DNA from: Hongsoonwoonella zoysiae
GTDB taxonomy: Bacteria; Pseudomonadota; Alphaproteobacteria; Rhizobiales; Stappiaceae
Assembly: GCF_013266695.1 (NCBI RefSeq)
Contig: NZ_JABRXF010000001.1
Span: 1,369,736-1,433,735, forward strand
DNA: 64,000 nt
Direction: 5' to 3'
Shown here piece after piece: positions 58,053-64,000 of the stretch. Each line of letters starts with the position of its first letter. Position 1 is the stretch's first letter. The position numbers and the translations under genes were made by a program. Below the pieces are notes generated by a model, which did no database searches, was not told the DNA's origin, and was given only the letters and a program-made list of their open reading frames with translations.

Positions 58053-58595
58053 TCAGTTGATGCCGCCGGGCCCGAAGGCCTGGTTGATCCGGTCGAGATG
58101 ATGGGACAGCGGATTGCCTTGCGTTGCCTGTTCAACCGCCTGCTTCTGGTCGAAGAGCATGCGGTTCAGATGTGCGATCCGCTCCTGAAGGCGCAGCGAA
58201 CGGTCGATCAGTTCGCGCAGCTTTTCGGGCAGTTCGTCCCACCCCGGTCCCCCGCGGCTCGTGGAAAGCTTGTCGAGCCGAACCTTGTTCTTCTCGTTGC
58301 CGGCCTGCTCCACGGTCATTTCGCCTTCCTTTACCGCGCGCTGCAGGAGAAGCCATGAGGCAAGCTGCATGAGCCGCGTGGTCAGGCGCATGGATTCGGT
58401 CGCATAGGTGAGCGATGCGGTGCGTGACAGGGATTTCGATTCCGTCCGGCCCTCGCCGTCGAGATAGGCGGCTGTTTCTTCCACCAGCCCCATTCCTTCG
58501 CGGTAGAGTTCTTCGAAAGTTTCGGAATTCGCAAGATGGTCGGCAAAGGAAATCGTACGGGCGGACGTGCCTGGGTTGATGAAATCCGTCGTCAT
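58053..58595 (-). CDS. rcdA: Protease adaptor RcdA (DUF1465)
   Basis: A 180-residue helical adaptor of the DUF1465 family. In Caulobacter RcdA joins CpdR-primed ClpXP and helps deliver CtrA and other cell-cycle substrates. The family core is ISFADHLANSETFEELYREGMGLVEETAAYLDGEGR, SYATESMRLTTRLMQLASWLLLQRAV-type helix and the WDELPEKLRELIDRSLRLQERIAHLNRML helix; the C-terminal tail (NPLSHHLDRINQAFG) is likely flexible. ATG 58595 is chosen; a GAGGAAGG stretch lies about 12 bases upstream. It converges with rpmE. Confidence 0.88.
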   Translation of the reverse strand: MTTDFINPGTSARTISFADHLANSETFEELYREGMGLVEETAAYLDGEGRTESKSLSRTASLTYATESMRLTTRLMQLASWLLLQRAVKEGEMTVEQAGNEKNKVRLDKLSTSRGGPGWDELPEKLRELIDRSLRLQERIAHLNRMLFDQKQAVEQATQGNPLSHHLDRINQAFGPGGIN

Positions 58596-59051
58596 CTGGC
58601 TGATGCACCTTCCTCTGGCGTTGTCTTTTCTTGAGCGCCGTTCCTGAAACGGGTCGTTTCCGGCTTGCGAAAACGGAACAACCGTCCACGTTCTCAGGGA
58701 CATGTCCCGTATCAGGTCATCGGCGATCGCTTGGGAGGAGCGTCGCAATTCGCATGCCATATGCGAACCTGCCCGGATTTCGGAACCGTCCGAACTTCTT
58801 GGATACACCGTTGCGAGGCACAAAAAAAGAGCCGCGGAGACCGCGGCTCGAAGTCATTAACAGGGAGGCGTCAAACAGAGTGGACAGGAGCCACTCGGTA
58901 TCCAGATGAACTGGATGTCTATAGTTATGAATTGGAAAGCTTAATATTTGGTAAATAAATAAAATTTTAATGACCTGTTTTGAGACACCAACCTTGTTTC
59001 CGATGAGTTGGACGCCTTGTTCATTGTAAATATTGAATAATTTTTTCGGCG
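58596..59051. other. Intergenic region between rcdA and DUF1192, with ncRNA candidate
   Basis: 456 bases without a protein gene. The left part is the rcdA leader. The middle holds the small RNA candidate at 58822-58915. Further right (58940-59040) is AT-rich with no gene. Confidence 0.6.
58822..58915 (-). ncRNA. Candidate small RNA with CCUCC motif (alpha-r8/'suhB'-motif-like)
   Basis: On the minus strand: hairpin ATCCAG-ttcat-CTGGAT, hairpin GAGTGG-ctcctgt-CCACTC, single-stranded GACGCCTCCCTG, then a terminator GAGCCGCGG-tct-CCGCGGCTC (58829-58849) and seven T (58822-58828). CTATAG near 58917 may be the -10; no good -35 is seen. The layout and the ACGCCUCCCUG stretch recall the MmgR/'suhB' motif RNAs of Hyphomicrobiales, but I identify it from memory only. 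Ends are estimated. It might instead be the 3' end of the DUF1192 transcript. Confidence 0.6.
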
Positions 59052-59249
59052 TTATTTGCGGAAAATAGCGTCAGCGGCTTCTCTTATTCCCGACCGATTG
59101 TCCCGTTCCTTGCGCACGCGCTCAACCTCCAGCTCAAGAGCGTTGAGCCTCTCGTCAAGTTCGTTGACCGAAAGGCGAGCCAGATCTTCGCCGACGCGGA
59201 TCTCGGCGCCGGGTGAAATCAGGGGCAGGTCGTCGTCGCGTTCTTTCAT
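59052..59249 (-). CDS. DUF1192 domain protein
   Basis: A 65-residue protein of the DUF1192 family: DDLPLISPGAEIRVGEDLARLSVNELDERLNALELEVERVRKERD, one long helix ending in the coiled coil. Function unknown. It is conserved next to rcdA-region genes in related bacteria as far as I recall. Divergent from the quinone reductase gene. Confidence 0.87.
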   Translation of the reverse strand: MKERDDDLPLISPGAEIRVGEDLARLSVNELDERLNALELEVERVRKERDNRSGIREAADAIFRK

Positions 59250-59324
59250 CGCCAGCCTCCCTGGAGCACATCCCGCGCGTCCGGACCGGAACCGGTCGCA
59301 CGATCATGCCTTGGGTAATTAAAC

Positions 59325-59340
59325 TGGAGCGTGCGCTCCA
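59325..59340. promoter_or_regulatory. Dyad TGGAGCG-TG-CGCTCCA
   Basis: Perfect seven-base arms between the divergent DUF1192 and quinone reductase genes; a possible repressor site. Confidence 0.4.
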
Positions 59341-59475
59341 ACACTTCAGATTAACGCGGCTTGCCACGATTGTCAGCGGCGAACGAATTGCCTAAATCCG
59401 TCTGCAGGAACTGGCGTGCCACGTTCCTGGAAATCGTTCATCGTCTTGCTTGAAAGACGCATTCGGAGACCGACC

Positions 59476-60474
59476 ATGCCCGACACGCCCCGTATGATGA
59501 CCGCAATCGTTGCAAGCGCGCCGGGCGGTCCTGACGTTCTTGAAGCCGTGCAGCGGCCCGTGCCCGCTCCCGGTGAGGGCGAGGTGCTGATCAAGGTGGC
59601 CGCGGCGGGCGTGAACCGGCCGGATGTCCTGCAGCGGATGGGAAATTATCCGCCGCCGCCGGGGGCGCCGGACATTCTGGGCCTTGAGGTCGCGGGCGAG
59701 GTTGTCTCGCTCGGGCACGGGGTTGAAGGCGTCGTGCAAGGCGACAAGGTGGTTGCCCTCGTGCAGGGCGGCGGCTACGGCGAATATTGCGTGGCCCATC
59801 ACACCAATACCTTGCCCGTGCCCGCCGGCCTCACGATGGAGGAGGCGGCGGCTTTGCCTGAAACCTTCTTTACCGTCTGGACGAATGTCTTCGACCGGGT
59901 CGGCCTGAAGGCGGGCGAGCGGTTTCTCGTGCATGGGGGAACATCCGGCATCGGCACCACGGCGATTCAGCTTGCCAAGGCCTTCGGGGCGGAGGTCTTC
60001 ACCACCGTCGGGTCGGACGAGAAGAAAAAGGCGGCCGAAGCGCTCGGCGCCGATCACGTCATCAACTACAACACAACGGATTTCGTCTCCGAAATCCTGT
60101 CGATTACCGGCAAGGCCGGTGTGCATGTTATTCTCGACATGGTCGGCGGCGACTATGTGGAAAAGAACTGGACGGTTGCGGCGGTGGAAGGGCGCATCTG
60201 CCAGATCGCGACGCTGAATGGGCCCTCGGAGCAGGTGAATTTCTCCAGGTTGATGGTCAAGCGGCTCATCCATACGGGCTCGACGCTGAGGGCGCGCGAT
60301 GCCGCATTCAAGGCGGCGATTGCGCAAAACCTCAAGGAGAATGTCTGGCCGCTGATCGAGGCGGGCAAGGTGCGCCCGGTGATGGATTCGCGCTTTCCGC
60401 TGCAAGACGCGGCAGAGGCGCATGCGCGCATGGAAAGCTCGGGCCATATCGGAAAGATCGTCCTGACCGTTTGA
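59476..60474 (+). CDS. NAD(P)H-quinone oxidoreductase, PIG3-like
   Basis: A 332-residue zinc-free medium-chain dehydrogenase/reductase. VNRPDVLQRMGNYPPPPGAPDILGLEVAGEV is the PIG3-type N-terminus, and GGTSGIGTTAIQLAKAFGAEVFTTVGSDEKK near residue 155 binds NADPH. It reduces quinones or enals. ATG 59476 (MPDTPRM) follows GGAGA. A dyad lies upstream. No zinc ligands are seen, as expected for the family. Confidence 0.92.
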   Translation: MPDTPRMMTAIVASAPGGPDVLEAVQRPVPAPGEGEVLIKVAAAGVNRPDVLQRMGNYPPPPGAPDILGLEVAGEVVSLGHGVEGVVQGDKVVALVQGGGYGEYCVAHHTNTLPVPAGLTMEEAAALPETFFTVWTNVFDRVGLKAGERFLVHGGTSGIGTTAIQLAKAFGAEVFTTVGSDEKKKAAEALGADHVINYNTTDFVSEILSITGKAGVHVILDMVGGDYVEKNWTVAAVEGRICQIATLNGPSEQVNFSRLMVKRLIHTGSTLRARDAAFKAAIAQNLKENVWPLIEAGKVRPVMDSRFPLQDAAEAHARMESSGHIGKIVLTV

Positions 60475-60630
60475 GCGATAGTGCTTTTCCGTCACGCAGC
60501 GGATGTTTGATTTGTCCGTCCAAAACGCGTATAGAGACTCTACTTCCCTTCATTGCGATAGGACGTGGCCCTCTGTTCGGCACCCGCGAAAGCGTGCCAG
60601 CCGGCAGAGAACACAGGAGGATTTCATACG

Positions 60631-61368
60631 ATGGCGAATACGCCGCTCATGCCGAAGGCGACCGCCGTCTGGCTCGTCGACAATACATCGCTGAGCTTCG
60701 ATCAGATCGCGGCGTTCTGCAAATTGCACCCGCTCGAGGTCAAGGCGATCGCCGACGGCGAGGCCGCGCAAGGCATCAAGGGCCTGGACCCGATCATGAC
60801 GGGACAGCTGACGCGCGAGGATATCGAGCGCGCGCAGGCCAACCCGGGCGAGAAGCTGAAGCTTGCCGACAGGAAGGTGCGCGTGCCTGAGACAAAGCGC
60901 CGCGGGCCACGCTACACGCCGGTCTCGCGCCGTCAGGACCGCCCGAACGCGATCCTCTGGCTCGTGCGCAACCATCCCGAGCTCAAGGATGCGCAGATCA
61001 TGCGCCTCGTCGGTACCACCAAGCCGACGATCCAGGCTATCCGCGAGCGCACGCACTGGAATTCGGCCAATCTGACGCCGTCCGACCCCGTAACGCTCGG
61101 TCTTTGCTCGCAGATAGAGCTCGATATGGAAGTCGAGAAGGCTGCCAAGAACGCTCCGCCCAGGCCCGAGGGTGAGGTTCCGGCGGATACGCTGCTGCCC
61201 GCCGACGAGACGACGAGCGAGGACGCGATGGCGGCCGCATTCGCAAAGCCGGCCGAAAAGCAGCCCAAGGAAGAAGAGATCGATGCGGACGCTGTCTTCG
61301 CCAAGCTCAATTCGCTGAAAGGTGGTTCGGACGCGGACGAAGACGACGAGGACGAAGACCAGCGCTGA
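60631..61368 (+). CDS. trcR: Cell-cycle transcription factor TrcR (DUF1013)
   Basis: A 245-residue DUF1013 protein matching TrcR, described in Caulobacter as tracking with RNA polymerase and affecting cell-cycle promoters. MPKATAVWLVDNTSLSFDQIAAFCKLHPLEVKAIADGEAAQGIKGLDPI is the family N-terminus with an HTH-like segment, then RPNAILWLVRNHPELKDAQIMRLVGTTKPTIQAIRERTHWN. The C-terminal tail is acidic (DADEDDEDEDQR). ATG 60631 follows AGGAGG with a ten-base spacer. A terminator follows 35 bases after the stop. Confidence 0.88.
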   Translation: MANTPLMPKATAVWLVDNTSLSFDQIAAFCKLHPLEVKAIADGEAAQGIKGLDPIMTGQLTREDIERAQANPGEKLKLADRKVRVPETKRRGPRYTPVSRRQDRPNAILWLVRNHPELKDAQIMRLVGTTKPTIQAIRERTHWNSANLTPSDPVTLGLCSQIELDMEVEKAAKNAPPRPEGEVPADTLLPADETTSEDAMAAAFAKPAEKQPKEEEIDADAVFAKLNSLKGGSDADEDDEDEDQR

Positions 61369-61402
61369 GCGCTTTTCGCTCCCGGTTCGAAGAGTTCGAA
61401 GG

Positions 61403-61436
61403 CCGCCGGTTATTCCGGCGGTCTTTTCTTTTTTTC
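61403..61436 (+). terminator. Rho-independent terminator of trcR
   Basis: CCGCCGG (61403-61409), loop TTATT, CCGGCGG (61415-61421), then TCTTTTCTTTTTTT. Confidence 0.92.
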
Positions 61437-61686
61437 AGCCGGCTTTCTTCGCGCAGCCTTCGGGTTTATGGACGCGTTTGGAGGAAGGCGGATATTTCAC
61501 GAGAAGGGCCGCCGGGCGAATAGGGCGAGGCGAGAAATTGCCTCCGCAATTCGGGCAAGCGCCTTGAAGAATATCTTCAGCGCAACTCCGGCAGAATGTG
61601 CATTCGAAGGTGCAGATCATGGCCTGCGTCGAATCCGGCGGCAGGTCCTTATTGCAGCACTCGCAGTTTGGGCGCAGCTCAAGCAT
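61435..61686 (-). CDS. DUF1272 zinc-ribbon-like protein
   Basis: An 83-residue cysteine-rich protein of the DUF1272 family: ELRPNCECCNKDLPPDSTQAMICTFECTFCRSCAEDIL and CPNCGGNFSPRP, about ten cysteines forming likely zinc sites. Function unknown. It overlaps the end of the trcR terminator by two bases. It may be co-transcribed with the MotA/OmpA-like pair upstream. Confidence 0.88.
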   Translation of the reverse strand: MLELRPNCECCNKDLPPDSTQAMICTFECTFCRSCAEDILQGACPNCGGNFSPRPIRPAALLVKYPPSSKRVHKPEGCAKKAG

Positions 61687-61789
61687 CGCGGTCTCTCCTT
61701 CACTCGAAGGTTGCCAGAAGGAGCTGTTTCGGGAAAAGAACCGGATCGGCAGCTTTTCGCGGTGCCAATCGCGGGAGGCACTTGAGCCT

Positions 61790-62821
61790 TTATCGCTCCG
61801 TCAGCTTGAGCTCGATACGGCGGTTTCTGGCGAGCGCCTCGTCGCTCTCGCCCTCGTCAAGCGGCTGGAATTCCCCAAAGCCCGCGGCCACAAGCCGCTT
61901 CGGGTCCACGCCCTGGTCGATCAGGTAGCGCACGACCGAGATCGCGCGGGCGGCCGAAAGCTGCCAGTTGTTCTGGAACCGTCCCGTCCCCGACAGGGGG
62001 CGGCTGTCGGTATGGCCGTCGACGCGCAGCACCCAGTTGATTTCAGCGGGAATCTGGGCATCAAGCTCCAAGATCGCTTCGGCAAGCTTCTCAAGCTCTT
62101 CCTGGCCTTCCGGGTTGATCTGGTCGGAGCCGGAGGGAAACAGAACCTCCGACTGGAAGACGAAACGGTCTCCCACGACGCGGATATCGGAGCGCTGCGA
62201 GAGGATCTCGCGCAACCGCCCGAAGAAGTCCGAGCGGTAGCGCGACAGTTCCTGCACGCGCTGGGCTAGCGCCACATTGAGCCTGCGGCCAAGGTCGGCG
62301 ATCTTGGCCTGGCTTTCCTGATCGCGCTCCTCGGACGCGTCGAGCGCGGCCTCCAGAGCGGCGATCTGGCGGCGGAGCGCCGAGATCTGCTGGTTCAGGA
62401 TCTCGACCTGGGCAAGCGCGCGCTGGGAGACCTGGCGCTCCTCGTCAATCTCGCCTTCCAGGATTGCGATCTGGCCGCCGGCCTGCGAGGCCGCATCGGT
62501 GGAAGAGGAAAGAAGCCCCTGAAGCCGGTCGCGTTCGTTCGACGCCTCGCCGAGGCTCAGCTGCAAAGAGGCGATCTGGTCCTGCAGGTCGCGCTTGCCG
62601 GCGCGTTCCAGCGCAAGCAGCTCGGTCAGCTCGCTGATCTGGGCGTTCAGCCGGTTCAGGACCGTATCGCGGCCTGAAAGCTGCTGGCTCAGGAAAAACT
62701 GCGCCAGCATGAAGATCGACAGCAGGAAGATGATGACGAGAAGCAGCGTCGCCATCGCATCGACGAAGCCCGGCCAGAAATCCGGCCTGGTGTCGCGGCG
62801 TCGAAGGCGGGATGAAGCCAT
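61790..62821 (-). CDS. OmpA/MotB-domain peptidoglycan-binding protein, inner-membrane anchored
   Basis: A 343-residue protein with one N-terminal membrane helix (ATLLLVIIFLLSIFMLAQFFLS, about 25-46), a long coiled coil (about 50-190), and a C-terminal OmpA-type peptidoglycan-binding domain (NWVLRVDGHTDSRPLSG, AARAISVVRYLIDQGVDPKRLVAAGFGEFQP). The TM helix follows the MotB/TolR pattern, with an aspartate (VDAMATL) at the proton-channel position. Immediately downstream (six bases) of a MotA/TolQ-like gene, so they form a proton-driven stator-like pair. Role unknown outside motility. Confidence 0.88.
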   Translation of the reverse strand: MASSRLRRRDTRPDFWPGFVDAMATLLLVIIFLLSIFMLAQFFLSQQLSGRDTVLNRLNAQISELTELLALERAGKRDLQDQIASLQLSLGEASNERDRLQGLLSSSTDAASQAGGQIAILEGEIDEERQVSQRALAQVEILNQQISALRRQIAALEAALDASEERDQESQAKIADLGRRLNVALAQRVQELSRYRSDFFGRLREILSQRSDIRVVGDRFVFQSEVLFPSGSDQINPEGQEELEKLAEAILELDAQIPAEINWVLRVDGHTDSRPLSGTGRFQNNWQLSAARAISVVRYLIDQGVDPKRLVAAGFGEFQPLDEGESDEALARNRRIELKLTER

Positions 62822-62827
62822 TCCCGG

Positions 62828-63817
62828 TCAGTCCTTTGCGCGTTCGAAAGCGTCCGTCAGCGTCTTCAGCAAAACCTCGATGCGCTTTTGCTGGGCCGCC
62901 TGGTCGTCGGCCCAGTCGCGCATCATCTGCTGTTCGGAGCGCACGTGCTGCACGAGCCCCTGTATGCCTTCAGCCAGATTGGCCATGGCGAGCGCCGAAT
63001 TTCGTGAAGAACCGCCGCTCGATTCCTGCACCGTGCGGCGAAGCTGGTCGATCGACGCCTGAAGGCCCGAACTGTCGGCGGCCGCCGTGGCTTCCTCCGG
63101 CTCGATGTCGGTAAGTGTCGACAGCCAGTCCTCAAGCTCGTTGTAGAAACGGTTTTGCGCCTGGCCCGCCTGAAGATCGAGAAAGCCCAGGATCAGCGAT
63201 CCCGTCAGACCGAACAGCGAGGACGAGAACGCCGTCCCCATGCCCGACAGCGGCGCCTCAAGCCCGGCTTTCAGGTCTTCGAAAATGACGTTCGCGTCGC
63301 CCGAGCCGACATCGAGCGACTGGATGGTCGCTCCCACCGCGCTCACCGTCTGCAGAAGGCCCCAGAAAGTACCGAGCAGGCCGAGGAAGACCAGAAGTCC
63401 GGTAAGATATCGCGCCATCTCGCGCGCTTCGTCGAGGCGCGTGCCGATGGAATCAAGGATCGAGCGCATGGTTGAGGTCGACAAGGTCATCTCGCCGACC
63501 TTGTTGCCGAGAAGTGTCGCCATCGGCGCCAACAGCACCGGCGGGCGGCGCACCTCAAGCCCCGGATCGCCGATCCTAAAGCCGTTGACCCAGGACACCT
63601 CCGGAAAGAGCCTGATCACCTGTCGGAACGTCAACATGATGCCGATCAGCCCGACGCCGATGATGAGCCCGTTGAGGCCCGGGTTGCTCATGAAGGCGGT
63701 TGCGATCTGCCTGTAGAGGATCAGGGCGATCATGGCGGCGATGACCAGGAAGATGATCATCCGCCACAGGTAAACCCACGGGCTGGAAAGGCTGTACGGA
63801 TCGTAGTCGCGTGCCAT
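62828..63817 (-). CDS. MotA/TolQ/ExbB-like proton-channel protein
   Basis: A 329-residue membrane protein: helices at about 14-30 and 45-65, then after a cytoplasmic stretch two more (about 140-160, 200-220). The MotA/TolQ core is ARYLTGLLVFLGLLGTFWGLLQTVSAVG, and LEAPLSGMGTAFSSSLFGLTGSLILGFLDL. The C-terminal half is helical, soluble. It pairs with the OmpA-domain gene six bases downstream. Not flagellar MotA by context. The leader to the next gene is 138 bases. Confidence 0.88.
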   Translation of the reverse strand: MARDYDPYSLSSPWVYLWRMIIFLVIAAMIALILYRQIATAFMSNPGLNGLIIGVGLIGIMLTFRQVIRLFPEVSWVNGFRIGDPGLEVRRPPVLLAPMATLLGNKVGEMTLSTSTMRSILDSIGTRLDEAREMARYLTGLLVFLGLLGTFWGLLQTVSAVGATIQSLDVGSGDANVIFEDLKAGLEAPLSGMGTAFSSSLFGLTGSLILGFLDLQAGQAQNRFYNELEDWLSTLTDIEPEEATAAADSSGLQASIDQLRRTVQESSGGSSRNSALAMANLAEGIQGLVQHVRSEQQMMRDWADDQAAQQKRIEVLLKTLTDAFERAKD

Positions 63818-63955
63818 GAGCTTGTGGTTGGGTCCCCGATTTCAGTGGGTCATTTGATAGCGTGATTTCGTTGTCTCTGGAAACCCGGAATCTGGCGATC
63901 TGGAAACGTATTCATGAGGAAACCGCCGTTTGGCGCGCAAATGGGCGGTAAATCC

Positions 63956-64000
63956 TCACGCGTTGGCGGAAACGAGCAGCCGGCGCAACTCGCCTTGCAC
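63956..64000 (-). CDS. C-terminal end of an unidentified gene, cut by the right edge
   Basis: Fourteen codons on the minus strand read VQGELRRLLVSANA then TGA (63956-63958). It would lie upstream of the MotA-like gene on the same strand. Too little is visible to name it or to be sure of the frame. Confidence 0.3.
   Translation of the reverse strand: MQGELRRLLVSANA

Noticed and set aside
61790-63817. Zorya-type (ZorA/ZorB) phage defence
   Set aside because: ZorA has a much longer tail and the system needs ZorC/D or ZorE; none is encoded nearby.

Overview
This looks like a chromosomal segment of a free-living alphaproteobacterium of the order Hyphomicrobiales (Rhizobiales), probably near Phyllobacteriaceae (Mesorhizobium/Nitratireductor-like). 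The evidence is high GC, alphaproteobacterial-type ribosomal proteins (bL36, bS21, bL31), and genes for the lineage-specific cell-cycle factors GapR, CpdR, RcdA and TrcR. Small conserved families typical of the group (DUF1036, DUF1192, DUF1244, DUF1272, DUF465, DUF882) and CTAG-bounded palindromic repeats agree with this. The genus is inference.

Layout. 1-10 kb: an ABC1/AarF kinase cut by the left edge, a DUF3445 heme-protein gene overlapping pepF, a divergent sigma-54 response regulator, a DUF882 murein peptidase, gapR, DUF1244, and an N-formylglutamate amidohydrolase divergent from glycerate kinase. 10-20 kb: DUF1036-pyk, a LysR/azoR divergent pair, a hydrolase, a TPR protein, rpmJ, tRNA-Val(GAC), cpdR, a second N-formylglutamate amidohydrolase, a candidate anti-Shine-Dalgarno small RNA, and hisN. 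20-34 kb: a lysophospholipase-like hydrolase, hsp20 behind a ROSE-type RNA thermometer, threonine aldolase, a bufferin operon (DoxX-bufC-bufB-bufA) and gltBD. 34-49 kb: rpsU, an AlkB-like protein, a Ca/Na antiporter, a MATE pump, purEK, two YdcH proteins, acyl-CoA ligase, TauE, DUF4242, two LysR regulators, a GFA protein and small membrane or periplasmic proteins. 49-64 kb: an AT-rich island with a coiled-coil membrane protein, prpE, a YefM-YoeB toxin-antitoxin pair with a textbook operator, an SDR, an ABC exporter, rpmE, rcdA, a second small-RNA candidate, quinone reductase, trcR, and a MotA-like/OmpA-like pair.

Most of the window is housekeeping sequence. The accessory signals are the bufferin operon, two AT-rich islands (about 41.0-41.5 kb and 49.7-51.4 kb, each beside a copy of the same composite REP element), the toxin-antitoxin module and the palindromic repeats. 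The features most worth a second look are the bufferin operon with a terminator-like hairpin between precursor and maturase, the two antisense-SD small RNA candidates, the ROSE element, CTAG palindromes that supply the stop codons of neighbouring genes, and the orphan membrane coiled-coil protein beside a truncated gene remnant. All functions are assigned by reading motifs; no database search was run.
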